Below the pieces are notes generated by a model, which worked only from the letters and a program-made list of their open reading frames with translations, ran no database searches and was not told the origin of the DNA. From NCBI RefSeq assembly GCF_004357765.1, contig NZ_SMTE01000002.1, forward strand, positions 186,001 to 250,000: DNA of 64,000 nucleotides, in the 5' to 3' direction. Of this stretch, positions 1 through 8,869 are shown one piece after another. The DNA comes from Pseudomonas putida. Lineage in GTDB: Bacteria > Pseudomonadota > Gammaproteobacteria > Pseudomonadales > Pseudomonadaceae. Within the stretch, counting starts at the first letter, position 1. Each line of letters opens with the position of its first letter. Both the position numbers and the translations under genes were made by a program.

Positions 1-1693
1 TGACCAGGATCAGGTCGGCCTTCTCGATGGTCGACAGGCGGTGGGCGATCACCAACGTGGTGCGGCCCTTCATCACGTGATCCAGGGCGGCCTGGATATG
101 TCGCTCGGACTCGGTATCCAGGGCCGAGGTGGCCTCGTCGAGGATCAACAACGGCGAATTCTTCAGCAGAGCCCGGGCAATCGCCAGACGCTGGCGTTGA
201 CCACCGGACAGCAGCACGCCGTTCTCGCCCACTTCGGTGTCGAAGCCCTTGGGCAGTTTGTCGACGAACTCCTTGGCATAGGCATCGGCCGCTGCCGCCT
301 CGATATCGGCACGCGGAGCTCCGGCCAGGTCACCGTAAGCGATGTTATTGGCCACGGTGTCGTTGAACAGCGTGACATGCTGGGTCACCTGGGACACATG
401 GCGTCGCAGGTTGCGCAGTCGGTACTTGGATATTTCCAGGCCATCGAGCAGGATCTGTCCCTGGTCATGGTGATAGAAGCGCGGAATCAACGCTGCCAGG
501 GTCGACTTGCCGCTGCCTGAGCGGCCCACCAGCGCGATCATCTGTCCGGGCTCGGCCACGAAGCTGATGTCGCTGAGCACTTCACGGTCGGTGCCGGGGT
601 AGCTGAAGCTCAGGTTGCGCACTTCCAGGCGGCCTTCCACGCGGTCCTTCTCGACCGTGCCGGTATCCACCTCAGGGGCTTCGTCGAGCTGCTCGAAGAT
701 GCTCTCGGCGCCGGCAAGGCCTTTCTGAATGGTCGAGCTGACCTCGGAAAGCTGGCGGATCGGCTTGGGCAGCAGGCCGGCGGCGGTGATGTAGGCCACC
801 AGTTCACCGGCCGACGAATCGCCACGCATGAACAGCACCAGGAACATCAGCGCAGCCATGGCGGTGTAGATCACCAACTGCAGCATGGGGGTATACAGTG
901 CGCCGGTCTTGGTCATCTTCAGCTGTTTGTCGGTGTTGCTCTGGCTGGCACGCTGGAAGCGCTTCTGCTCGTAGGTTTCACCGCCGAAACTGCGCACCAC
1001 CCGATAACCCTGGATGGTTTCCGAGGCAACGTGGGTGACATCGCCCATGGCTACCTGGATCTTCTTGCTCTGCTTGCGGAATTTCTTGCTGGCCACGCTG
1101 ACCATGATCGCGATGACCGGCAGGATGGCGAGCATCACCATGGTCAGCTGCCAGTTCATCCACACCAGGTAGCCGAACAGGAACACCACGGTCAGTCCCT
1201 CACGGATGACCACCTTGATCGCATCGGTGGCAGCACCGGTGACCATGGTCACGTTGAAGGTGATCCGCGAGATCAGATGCCCGGAGTTATGGTTGTCGAA
1301 GTAGCGATTGGGCAGCACCAACAGTTTGTTGAACAACTCCACACGCAGGTCGTGCACCAGGCCCAGGGAGACCTTGGCCAGGAAATAGTTTCCGAGGAAC
1401 GAACCGAAGCCTTGCCAGGCAGCGATCAGAATGATCAGCAAAGGCACGGCCTGCAGCAACTGCAGGTCACGCAGGTAAGGCACGTTGGGGAACAGGACCG
1501 CCTGCGGATTGCTCAGGCCATCGACGAAATATTTGAGGATCCCGGCCAGCATCGGCTGGGTCGAGGCGAAGATCACGAAACCGATGATGCTCAGCAGGAA
1601 AATGCCGACATAGGGTTTCACGTAGCTCAACAGCCGGAAATAGATCTTCAGGCTGGAGTTGTGCTCCGCCGGTCGCGGTGTTTCGGCCATCAT
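1..1693 (-). CDS. msbA: Lipid A export ATP-binding/permease MsbA (3' end beyond window)
   Basis: Inner-membrane ABC half-transporter that flips lipid A-core from the inner to the outer leaflet. Reading leftwards from the ATG at 1693 gives an N-terminal transmembrane domain of about 310 residues, then a nucleotide-binding domain with Walker A GRSGSGKST near residue 390, signature LSGGQRQR near residue 492 and the D-loop LILDEATSALD. About 564 codons are present; the family is near 600 residues, so only the last few dozen are cut off by the window edge. The start lies 12 bases after the waaL stop, so the two are probably cotranscribed. There are two adjacent in-frame ATGs (1693 and 1690); either could be used. 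Identification is secure from motifs and from the neighbouring LPS core genes. Confidence 0.95.
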   Translation of the reverse strand, partial: MMAETPRPAEHNSSLKIYFRLLSYVKPYVGIFLLSIIGFVIFASTQPMLAGILKYFVDGLSNPQAVLFPNVPYLRDLQLLQAVPLLIILIAAWQGFGSFLGNYFLAKVSLGLVHDLRVELFNKLLVLPNRYFDNHNSGHLISRITFNVTMVTGAATDAIKVVIREGLTVVFLFGYLVWMNWQLTMVMLAILPVIAIMVSVASKKFRKQSKKIQVAMGDVTHVASETIQGYRVVRSFGGETYEQKRFQRASQSNTDKQLKMTKTGALYTPMLQLVIYTAMAALMFLVLFMRGDSSAGELVAYITAAGLLPKPIRQLSEVSSTIQKGLAGAESIFEQLDEAPEVDTGTVEKDRVEGRLEVRNLSFSYPGTDREVLSDISFVAEPGQMIALVGRSGSGKSTLAALIPRFYHHDQGQILLDGLEISKYRLRNLRRHVSQVTQHVTLFNDTVANNIAYGDLAGAPRADIEAAAADAYAKEFVDKLPKGFDTEVGENGVLLSGGQRQRLAIARALLKNSPLLILDEATSALDTESERHIQAALDHVMKGRTTLVIAHRLSTIEKADLILV

Positions 1694-1705
1694 CGAGCTC
1701 GCTGT

Positions 1706-2881
1706 TCAGGTTGAACCGGAAATTTTACCACAGGCTTTGTTTTCGGCACGCCCCCATGGCAATAGCATGACCAGACCAACCGGCAACCAACTGATGAACC
1801 ATTCAGCGCGTGGCGTATCGGTAAGGCTCGCGGCGTCGAACTGCATGGCCAGGGTTGAGTACAGCCACAGGCCTAGCAAGGCCTTACCCATACCCGTATG
1901 ACGGGCTCGGACGATTTCTGCAAACGCGAACAACCACACAGCTACCCAGAGCACCATTCCCGGCACCCCCAACTCCACTGCCGCGTGGGTGAACATATTG
2001 TGGGTGTGATCGAACTGAGATCGGCCGACGACGACCTGATAAACGCTGCCCAGTCCCAAGCCACCCCAGGGATGCTGCCCAATCATCTGCAGCGCAGCCT
2101 CGAAGATCTCTGGCCGGTGAGAAGCACCACGTCTCAAGATCACGTCAGACATCAGGAAGAACGCGATACAGGTGGCAACGATGGCCAATCCGGCAAATAC
2201 CTGGCTCTGACGGTTGCGATACCAAAGCGGTCTGGCCATCGTCGTCAGTACCAACGCTACAGCCGCACCCCGGCTCTGGCTCAGCACCACGAAAGCCCCC
2301 AGCGCTGCAAGTGCCAATCCCCAGGCAAGCTGGGCGCCACGTTGGCGAGGCAGTTTATGGAGCAAACAAAGCACCGCTGCCGCGATCACGTAGGCGCCGA
2401 GAATGGGATGGGAAATTTCGCCGATTCCCTGGAGCCGCGCCAGCCAGGCCCGTCCATGCATGCCATAGAACAGAACAATGGACACCAATGCGGCGATGGC
2501 AAGCAGCCCGGCGCCGACCTGAAGCAGACAACGTACCCGCGAAAGCCCGGCTTGGGCCAGCAAGGGGAATGCCATCAGGAACAGGAGTATGTAGACCAGG
2601 CGCTTGCCGTCGCGTCCACCTTCATCTGTCGCCGACCAGAGCAAACTCAGGGCGCTCCAGACCAACAAAAGCAAAACGCTGGCCCACAAGGCTGGTTGCA
2701 ATCGCCAGGCCTGTAAAAGCACTCGCCTGCCTGACCACGCCATGATCAAGGTCGGTAACCACAGGAAAAGAATGATGCCCTGTTGGTAGATCTTGTTGCT
2801 GGGTGCCAAAGCGATCGCACCCAGGAACCATACCAAGCCGAATCCTAGCCAAGCACGCGCCCAGCTCTTTTGATACAACAT
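1706..2881 (-). CDS. waaL: O-antigen ligase family membrane protein (WaaL-like)
   Basis: 391-residue polytopic membrane protein of the Wzy_C/O-antigen ligase family. Many hydrophobic helices fill the N-terminal half; a large periplasmic loop around residues 270-330 contains GGLGLGSVYQ and then FDHTHNMFTHAAVELGVPG, the His-containing segment typical of these ligases. It would join undecaprenyl-linked O-antigen to the lipid A-core on the periplasmic face. The ATG at 2881 is preceded by a GGGGAGATGG Shine-Dalgarno. It stands just before msbA and is divergent from the kinase-like gene at 2983. The order waaL next to msbA matches P. aeruginosa. A Wzy polymerase role is possible but less likely given this context. 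Confidence 0.8.
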   Translation of the reverse strand: MLYQKSWARAWLGFGLVWFLGAIALAPSNKIYQQGIILFLWLPTLIMAWSGRRVLLQAWRLQPALWASVLLLLVWSALSLLWSATDEGGRDGKRLVYILLFLMAFPLLAQAGLSRVRCLLQVGAGLLAIAALVSIVLFYGMHGRAWLARLQGIGEISHPILGAYVIAAAVLCLLHKLPRQRGAQLAWGLALAALGAFVVLSQSRGAAVALVLTTMARPLWYRNRQSQVFAGLAIVATCIAFFLMSDVILRRGASHRPEIFEAALQMIGQHPWGGLGLGSVYQVVVGRSQFDHTHNMFTHAAVELGVPGMVLWVAVWLFAFAEIVRARHTGMGKALLGLWLYSTLAMQFDAASLTDTPRAEWFISWLPVGLVMLLPWGRAENKACGKISGST

Positions 2882-2982
2882 CCATCTCCCCGGTGGATCA
2901 TCAAGACACCATCATGGTGCTGCCGCGTTATTTTCGGCATTATTGCCGGTCAATTTGCTTGCCAGAGACAAGGCCCCTATCC

Positions 2983-3588
2983 ATGCAATGCTCCCGGCTA
3001 CCTCAGGTCGACTTCGATCAGCTGACACTTGGCGCCCAGATTCTGGAGGCGGATAGTTACGGCGCCAAAGTCTACCTGCTTGGCGATGGCAATATCCTCA
3101 AGGTTTTTCGTCGCAAACGCTTATTTTCATCCGCCCTGTTGCGTCCCTACTCGCAGCGCTTCATCGATAACGCCCAGCGTCTGACGCAACTGGGCATCCC
3201 GACCCTGGAAGTGATCAGCCATCACAAGCTCGACCTGCCAGGCCGCACCGCGGTGCTGTATCGTCCGCTTCCTGGACGGACACTGCTGCAGATGGCCCGG
3301 GAAGAAAGTTTCAGCTGGGAGGTATACCTGCCACGGCTGGTCGAGCTGATTCGCCAACTGCACCGTTCAGGGGTGTATTTCCGCTCGTTGCACCTGGGCA
3401 ACGTCGTGGTGACGCCCGACGATCGCCTGGGCCTGATCGATGTCGCCGATATGCGCTTCCTGCGCGCGCCGTTGCCCGCCCGCATGATTCGCCGCAACGT
3501 GCAACACATGGTGCGTTACATCGAGCGCGAGAGGCTCGGCGAACGCTTTCCGCTCGCCGACTTCCAGGCAGCCTTGCTGGGCGCCTGA
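2983..3588 (+). CDS. Kinase-fold protein of the InaA/LPS-kinase type, 'toluene tolerance' family
   Basis: 201-residue protein resembling the InaA/lipopolysaccharide kinase family. A nucleotide-loop-like segment YGAKVYLLGDGNILKVFRRK lies near residues 25-45 and carries a candidate Lys. The catalytic-loop position reads YFRSLHLGN (residues about 132-140), followed by LIDVADMRF in place of the DFG motif. In canonical kinases of this fold the loop is HxDxxxxN; here the catalytic Asp position is Ser. The open frame extends upstream to 2803, but I chose the ATG at 2983 because homology begins there; an ATG at 2914 is an alternative. It is the only plus-strand gene inside the LPS cluster, divergent from waaL, and its stop lies 2 bases from the stop of the convergent glycosyltransferase. 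Substrate unknown; an LPS core sugar is a reasonable guess. Confidence 0.7.
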   Translation: MQCSRLPQVDFDQLTLGAQILEADSYGAKVYLLGDGNILKVFRRKRLFSSALLRPYSQRFIDNAQRLTQLGIPTLEVISHHKLDLPGRTAVLYRPLPGRTLLQMAREESFSWEVYLPRLVELIRQLHRSGVYFRSLHLGNVVVTPDDRLGLIDVADMRFLRAPLPARMIRRNVQHMVRYIERERLGERFPLADFQAALLGA

Positions 3589-3590
3589 GC

Positions 3591-4682
3591 TCAATCCCGC
3601 AGCAAGCGCTCGGAGCCTTCCCGGAACGCTTGCCACGACGCCTCAGGGTCCAGGGCTTGGCGCTGCTGACGGACACACTCCTGCGGACGGCGCTCGACCG
3701 CCTGCAGGATCGCCCCGGCCCAGGCCTGCACATCGCCGACCGGCAGGTAGCACCCGCCATCCTGCAACTGCTCGCGAAATACCGGCAGTTCGCTGCAGAT
3801 CACCGGCACATCGGCTAACACCGCCTCCTGCACCACCAGACCCAGACCTTCGGCCCGGGATGGTACCAGCAACCAGTCGAAGGCACGGTAGAGCTGCTGC
3901 ATGTCCTTGCGATGACCGTGCAGGGTGATGCAATCAGCCATCCCCCGTGCCTCGATGCAGGCCTGCAGACGAGCCCGCTCATTGCCATCACCGAGCACTA
4001 CCAGGCGCATATCCGGAAGCCGTGCATGCGCCAGGGCGAATGCCTGGATGAGCATCTCGAAGCCCTTGCTCTCCACCAGCCGCCCGACAGCGCCGAACAC
4101 CGGACCGCCTTCCAGGGGTAGTTCGAGTGCCTGGCGCGCCTGCTCGCGGCTCATCAGGCTGGCGCTGAATGCCTGCGGCTCGTGAGCCATGCGCAAGGTC
4201 TGCACCGGGCGTTGCAGGATCTGGCCGAGGTGTTCGGCCAAGGTCCGTGAAACGGCCGCCAGCGCCACGCGCCCGGGCGGAAGGCCGTTGATCAGACGTA
4301 CATCACCCGGACTCAGGCGCGTTTCGCCATGGAACATGACTTTGGCGCGCAGGTCAGGAAGGCGCCGCAGCAATGGCAGCACCATGCGGGCAACCCCCAC
4401 CCCGTCGATCAGTACCACATCGGCCTTGGCTTCGATCAGCGCCTTGCCCAGGCGATACCGCAGCCACGGCCGGATCAGGCGCCACATGCCTCGCCCCTTG
4501 AGCGCTCGTTGCGGCATGCGCCACTCCAGCGTCGAGCCCAGGCCATGGCACAAGCCCTCGCCGGTCAGCAGCCAATTGCTGATCCGCACGTCCGAGCCGA
4601 CCAGTGACAACACCTGGCGATGCACCTTGTGCACCGACATGTAGGGCGAGCCACCCGCCCACATCACGTTGACGATGTTCAT
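3591..4682 (-). CDS. Glycosyltransferase family 4 (LPS core)
   Basis: 363-residue GT-B fold glycosyltransferase. The N-terminal half begins MNIVNVMWAGGSPYMSVHKVHRQ; the C-terminal half has the group 1 signature: FGAVGRLVESKGFEMLIQAF, then LVVLGDGNERARL, and LLVPSRAEGLGLVVQEAVLADVPVI with the conserved EGLGLVVQEA acceptor/nucleotide-sugar motif. It probably adds a sugar to the LPS core or O-antigen on the cytoplasmic face. I chose the ATG at 4682 rather than the frame start at 4706, since an upstream GGAGAGGGG can serve as ribosome site and the extra eight residues are not family-like. It is the last gene of the long minus-strand core operon and converges with the kinase-like gene. The sugar transferred cannot be read from sequence. 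Confidence 0.82.
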   Translation of the reverse strand: MNIVNVMWAGGSPYMSVHKVHRQVLSLVGSDVRISNWLLTGEGLCHGLGSTLEWRMPQRALKGRGMWRLIRPWLRYRLGKALIEAKADVVLIDGVGVARMVLPLLRRLPDLRAKVMFHGETRLSPGDVRLINGLPPGRVALAAVSRTLAEHLGQILQRPVQTLRMAHEPQAFSASLMSREQARQALELPLEGGPVFGAVGRLVESKGFEMLIQAFALAHARLPDMRLVVLGDGNERARLQACIEARGMADCITLHGHRKDMQQLYRAFDWLLVPSRAEGLGLVVQEAVLADVPVICSELPVFREQLQDGGCYLPVGDVQAWAGAILQAVERRPQECVRQQRQALDPEASWQAFREGSERLLRD

Positions 4683-4727
4683 GGGGTCAGCGCCCCTCTC
4701 CCGCACAAGCCAGGTGGGACAGCATAT

Positions 4728-5501
4728 TCATTGAACAAGAAGGGTGATTCCCGTACCGATCAGCGCACCGACCAACAACGTTGCCGCCAACTTGATCCGA
4801 TCGCGTTGACGCCGCTTGGCCTTGCGCTGCACCTCTTCCGGCAAGGTCACATGGTTACCGAACCCCGTGTGCAACACCGCATCACCTTCCAGGGTGACCG
4901 CCGTCAGTTGCAGCTCCGAATAGCGTCGGGAAAGTGCCTTCTCACCAGCATAGGCGGCAAATGGCGCGCAGCGCTGGTAATCGCTCAAGCGGCGCAGGCC
5001 CGGGTTGAGCGAGAAAGCCTGCCAGTCGGCCTTCTCGGACAGCAGTGGGTAGCAAGGGACGCCGGCAATGACCTGCCGGTCGCCCAGGTGGATATACGGG
5101 CTATGTATCGCCAGGTCATGGGCATGGCTGCGCAGCCACACCTGCAGCAGGTTCGGGCTGACCTCGAGAATCGCCCGCGAGTCCTCGACGAAACCCTGGC
5201 GATAGAACTGCCAGTCGTCCTCGCAATGGAAAATATAGGGGGTCTTGACGTGGCTGTAGGCCAGGTCGATGGAAGGCAGCTGACCCAGTTTGGGTCGATT
5301 GACGAACACCGTGCAGTGGTTTTTCCAGTGTTCCGGGACAGCCGCATGCACCGCATCGTCCCCGGAATCCTCGGTGATGAACACCTCCCGGATCGGTGCC
5401 GTATTGTAACGATCGAAGCTGGCCAAGGTGTCCTTGAGCAGGTCGAAGCGGCCACAGCTGGTGACCACCAGCGTGATGTCACTGTCATCAGAAAAACGCA
5501 C
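4728..5501 (-). CDS. Glycosyltransferase family 2-like protein with C-terminal membrane anchor
   Basis: 257 residues. The N-terminus ITLVVTSCGRFDLLKDTLASF is the start of a GT-A nucleotide-binding fold, and FHCEDDWQFYR near residues 92-102 supplies an acidic DD motif where the metal-binding DxD sits. The C-terminus is basic (RKAKRRQRDR) followed by about 18 hydrophobic residues (LAATLLVGALIGTGITLLV), a tail anchor holding the enzyme at the inner membrane. In P. aeruginosa a family 2 rhamnosyltransferase, WapR, lies beside waaL; this gene could be its counterpart but the similarity is not clear enough for me to name it. It sits 45 bases upstream of the next gene in the operon. Confidence 0.72.
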   Translation of the reverse strand: MRFSDDSDITLVVTSCGRFDLLKDTLASFDRYNTAPIREVFITEDSGDDAVHAAVPEHWKNHCTVFVNRPKLGQLPSIDLAYSHVKTPYIFHCEDDWQFYRQGFVEDSRAILEVSPNLLQVWLRSHAHDLAIHSPYIHLGDRQVIAGVPCYPLLSEKADWQAFSLNPGLRRLSDYQRCAPFAAYAGEKALSRRYSELQLTAVTLEGDAVLHTGFGNHVTLPEEVQRKAKRRQRDRIKLAATLLVGALIGTGITLLVQ

Positions 5502-5566
5502 GGACTCCCTCCGAGTTACAGCAGGCGACTTTGTATACCCAGTCCGTGGGCATCAAAGCACTGTTA

Positions 5567-6523
5567 TCAGACTCCCAGGCGCAGGCGCAGGCGCTGCCAG
5601 GCCGAGAGTGGCGGATGCGGCCTCAGGTCGGGGCGCATATGTTCAACGATACTACGACCGACCTGGCCGAACGCAAACCGAGATACTGCCAAACGGCGAC
5701 CATTCTCTGCAATCTGCTGAGCCAGGCCTAAGTCCGAACGCAGTGTACGAAGTTTCTGTTGTAGCGTAGGAATATCTTTGTAAAAAACGATGTTGTGCAT
5801 GTCCTGCAAGCCCAGGGCACGGTTTTCCTCCTCGCCCTGGTCGAAGGCGAACAACACGCAACCGCAGGCCATGGCTTCGAAGTTCTTGATCATGTACTCG
5901 CCCATGCCCACATCGGCACTGACGAAGAAGCGGATGCGGTTGAGGGTGTTGCAGTAGTCTTCACCCGAATTGGTCTTGGTCACCACCAGGTCTTCCACAC
6001 GACCCAGCTCATCGAGCAGCGCCTTGCGGCCACTGTAGGCGACGCTACCGGTACTGCCGACGAACGCCAGCTCGATGTCACGCTCGCGTCCCTGGTCGCT
6101 GAGCAACTGCTCGTCGTAGCCCTTGGGCACGAACACCGCATCGAAGCCCTCCCGGCGCAGCCGCTCGCTGACGTTATAGCCAGAGCTGATCACCCGCGCC
6201 CATGGCATCTTGCGATAGTGCGCGCTGAACTTGCCGGTGTACTTGCAAGGGATGTAGTTCTGGTAGGCATCGTGCTCGAGAATCACCAGGTTGGGCACGG
6301 TGCTGATGAACGACGCCTGGCGCATTTCCTTCTTGAAACGCAGGAAGAACAAGATGCGGTCGTAACGCGCTACGTCGACCTCACGCTTGAAATAGCGACG
6401 CAGGTTACGCTGGTCTTCGTCACTGACCCAACGGATGTCGCATTCGCAGTTGGCCGCGACGCCATCGTACAAACGGTCAAGAATCGCCCGTTGCTCCTGC
6501 TGCACCAGAAATAGGACTCTCAT
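5567..6523 (-). CDS. Glycosyltransferase group 1, CgeB-like (possible Ssg)
   Basis: 318-residue glycosyltransferase starting MRVLFLVQQEQRAILDRLYDG. The C-terminal half has LAFVGSTGSVAYSGRKALLDEL, then FFVSADVGMGEYMIKNFEAMACGCVLFAF, the typical C-terminal Glyco_transf_1 pattern (E in the NFEAMACG motif contacts the nucleotide sugar). It directly follows dnpA, the position occupied in P. aeruginosa by ssg, a surface-sugar glycosyltransferase affecting LPS, motility and phage sensitivity; equivalence to ssg is an inference from gene order. The gaps to dnpA (34 bases) and to the downstream gene (65 bases) fit one transcript. Confidence 0.75.
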   Translation of the reverse strand: MRVLFLVQQEQRAILDRLYDGVAANCECDIRWVSDEDQRNLRRYFKREVDVARYDRILFFLRFKKEMRQASFISTVPNLVILEHDAYQNYIPCKYTGKFSAHYRKMPWARVISSGYNVSERLRREGFDAVFVPKGYDEQLLSDQGRERDIELAFVGSTGSVAYSGRKALLDELGRVEDLVVTKTNSGEDYCNTLNRIRFFVSADVGMGEYMIKNFEAMACGCVLFAFDQGEEENRALGLQDMHNIVFYKDIPTLQQKLRTLRSDLGLAQQIAENGRRLAVSRFAFGQVGRSIVEHMRPDLRPHPPLSAWQRLRLRLGV

Positions 6524-6557
6524 TGCATTCCTTGGGCACTCACGCCATCGCGGTCAA

Positions 6558-7973
6558 TCAAAGGTCGTTGTTCACATCGCGGCGCCAGAACAGTTCGTGG
6601 CGACGCACGGCTTTGCGGAAAAACTCATTCTCACCGTAGGGCGACGCGCGACGGCCTGCCAGCCAGCGCTGAAGCAAGCGACGCAACCGACGCTTGAACG
6701 GAGCCGGTGGTTGCAAATCGTGCATCATGCCCAAGGCCATTGCCTTGTCACGCTGGGTGGCCAGATCCAGGACCAGACTGCACGGCGCCCAGGGCTGCAC
6801 AGCCTCAAGCTGAGGCGGCAGGGCCACACCGTCACCACTATCACCCATCGGCCAGCGGTCGTTGTCGTGCAGGTGATTGGCGTAGCAGAGCAGTGTCTGC
6901 GGCTGCCAGGCCAGACCTTGCAGGGCCTCGAGCACCGCCGCCTGGGCACAGACATGGTCGGGATGCGGGTCGAGCTGCGGGTGCGGCATCACCAGCACCT
7001 GCGGCTTGGCCAAGGCCAGCAAGGCGCGCAGGTCGGCCAGCAGGTTGTTCCAGGTCGGGGCGCCATCGGCATCACCTGGCAGCGGGAACGGGTTGAACTG
7101 GCGGAACGCACGGATATCGCCCAACTCGGCTTCACGTGAAGCGGCTGGGACGTCGGGCGCGGCCTGCATGGTCGGTAGTTGCAGGCAGAAGTAGCCCAGC
7201 TGGATACAACGCGACTCCGGCACGCCGGCCCAGCGAGGCACCGCGATGCTGTCCCAGGCGCGTAAACGGCCCTTGAGCCGCGCGGCATCGGCGCTGTCCA
7301 AGCCCATGCGCTGGTAGTGCTCGGCCTCGATCTCACCGGCTGTCAGTGTGACCACCCAGGTTTCCTCGGCCTGGCTGTACAGCCCATAGGCCGCCAGTTC
7401 GGCATCATCGGCATGGGGCGCGATGACCATCACCCGCCGGCGGCGCAGCTCGACGCCCGGGGTGACCCATAGCCGCGGCTCGCCCAGCAGCCGACAGTGA
7501 CGACCGCGCAGGCGCAGCTCACCGGCCTGCAGTGGTGCGCCCAGGCCGGTGAGGTTCAGATAGCGGAGGCCGTCGACGCCACGCTCGAAAGTCTGCCGGT
7601 CACCCTCGGTGCCGGCCAGTAGTTCGACACGCGGATCGAGGAAACGCCCCAGCCACGTGCTCTTCACCCGCAGTGCCAGCACCAGGGTTTCTTCACCCGA
7701 GAGCGCGACGTCGGTAATGAGCCTGCCATCGCGCAGGCTCACCGCAGACTCGACACTCTGCTCGCCGAAATCGTAGGCATAGTCCTCGCCAGGCGCGTAA
7801 AACAGGTGATCGGCGAACCAGGCCTCATGCGCTGCCCAGAGCAACGGCACAAGCAACACCGGCAACCACCACCCGCCGAACACGCCGAGCAACCCTAACG
7901 CGAGCAGCGCCGCGAGCAGGCCCAGGCGTTTATTGCGCCGGTGGCGCTTGAGGAGTTGCTGCTTGCGATTCAC
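6558..7973 (-). CDS. dnpA: PIG-L family de-N-acetylase DnpA
   Basis: 471 residues from a GTG start whose first bases overlap the mig-14 stop (GTGA). The basic N-terminus is followed by two hydrophobic helices (LGLLAALLALGLLGVFGGWW and VLLVPLLWAAHEAW), so the protein is membrane-anchored. A middle domain of about 130 residues precedes the PIG-L/LmbE metal-dependent deacetylase domain: VMVIAPHADDAELAAYG (the AHPDDE-type Zn motif, with His-Ala-Asp-Asp) and later MPHPQLDPHPDHVCAQAAV. In P. aeruginosa DnpA is a de-N-acetylase encoded between mig-14 and ssg; it is believed to act on LPS core and affects fluoroquinolone persistence. The frame continues upstream to 8174, but that part overlaps mig-14 entirely and is not family-like. 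Confidence 0.85.
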   Translation of the reverse strand: MNRKQQLLKRHRRNKRLGLLAALLALGLLGVFGGWWLPVLLVPLLWAAHEAWFADHLFYAPGEDYAYDFGEQSVESAVSLRDGRLITDVALSGEETLVLALRVKSTWLGRFLDPRVELLAGTEGDRQTFERGVDGLRYLNLTGLGAPLQAGELRLRGRHCRLLGEPRLWVTPGVELRRRRVMVIAPHADDAELAAYGLYSQAEETWVVTLTAGEIEAEHYQRMGLDSADAARLKGRLRAWDSIAVPRWAGVPESRCIQLGYFCLQLPTMQAAPDVPAASREAELGDIRAFRQFNPFPLPGDADGAPTWNNLLADLRALLALAKPQVLVMPHPQLDPHPDHVCAQAAVLEALQGLAWQPQTLLCYANHLHDNDRWPMGDSGDGVALPPQLEAVQPWAPCSLVLDLATQRDKAMALGMMHDLQPPAPFKRRLRRLLQRWLAGRRASPYGENEFFRKAVRRHELFWRRDVNNDL

Positions 7974-8869
7974 ACCTGAAACACCGGCACAGGGTTGCAC
8001 CAACGGTCCTTGTACTCGCGATCGGCACGACCGAAGGAGAACCGCAACGGTTTGCTGCATGCCCGGGCGTCTTCCCAGGCCGCCTGGGTATTGAGGAAGC
8101 TCAGCACGCTGCCGGGGCTGAACGCCTTGGTCTCGGGATCGACCCCGCCATTGACGTACTCGACGCTGATCCACTCCGGCGCCTCGACGCGATACACCAG
8201 CTGGATGGCGATGGCCCTGTCTTCGAGCAACAGCACCGAACCGATCAGCAAGGCACGCAAACGCTCCACCACCTCAGCCATGCGCTCGGCTCCGGTTGCC
8301 GGGAAGCCCCAGCGGCGCTGGAACAGATCGCAGTACATCGCAGCAATCTCGGCAGCGCTGAAATCACCGATCGGTTTGACCATCCCGCCGGCTTCTTCGA
8401 GCAGGCGCAATTCGCGACGCTGGTTATAGCGAAACTTCTTCGACAGGTCTTCATGGGCGCGCGCCATGGCCAGTTGCTCGGCCTGCGGCTTGAGGCCGAC
8501 GAAACGCCCCTGGTTCAGCTCGGACAGATAGCGTCCGGCATGGCGCAACGGCGCAGCGGCCTGGGGCGCTGCCGGGAGAATGATTTCGGCGTTGCCGAGA
8601 TCGAACAGGCCTTTCTTGCCGGCGCGCTTGAGCACCTCCTTGGACAACGCCAAGTGACGCCCCCAGGCAGGCAGCGCAGCCTTCAGCTCACCCGACTGGA
8701 ACCAGCCCAGGTAGCGCACCGGAATCTGCGCCAGATTGGCTAGCTCCTCGACCACCAGTGGATGGCTGGCGACACTGCCGCCAAAACGCGCCCAGGCATC
8801 GGCATAGGCCGCCGCATCGATCGGCGTCCAGCCGCGCTCGCGAAACGCTTGCAGACGATTGAGCATCAT
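7970..8869 (-). CDS. mig-14: Mig-14 family antimicrobial peptide resistance protein
   Basis: 299-residue protein of the Mig-14 family, related to GNAT/FemAB-type acyltransferases. Typical segments are MLNRLQAFRERGWTPID at the N-terminus, KKFRYNQRRELRLLEEAGG near the centre and AIAIQLVYRVEAPEWISVEYVNGG followed by GSVLSFLNTQAAWEDARA. In Salmonella and P. aeruginosa, mig-14 contributes to resistance to cationic peptides such as polymyxin and cathelicidins. Its start codon overlaps the wapH stop by four bases (ATGA) and its stop overlaps the dnpA start by four, so translation is probably coupled along the three genes. The biochemical reaction is unknown; peripheral inner-membrane location is an inference. 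Confidence 0.85.
   Translation of the reverse strand: MMLNRLQAFRERGWTPIDAAAYADAWARFGGSVASHPLVVEELANLAQIPVRYLGWFQSGELKAALPAWGRHLALSKEVLKRAGKKGLFDLGNAEIILPAAPQAAAPLRHAGRYLSELNQGRFVGLKPQAEQLAMARAHEDLSKKFRYNQRRELRLLEEAGGMVKPIGDFSAAEIAAMYCDLFQRRWGFPATGAERMAEVVERLRALLIGSVLLLEDRAIAIQLVYRVEAPEWISVEYVNGGVDPETKAFSPGSVLSFLNTQAAWEDARACSKPLRFSFGRADREYKDRWCNPVPVFQV

Noticed and set aside
2803-2982. Upstream extension of the kinase-like gene to 2803
   Set aside because: It would overlap the waaL start and translates to sequence unlike the family; ATG at 2983 is better placed.
6558-8174. N-terminal extension of dnpA up to 8174
   Set aside because: The extra 67 residues are Arg/Gln-rich and overlap mig-14; the GTG at 7973 gives the GTGA overlap and a normal membrane-anchor start.
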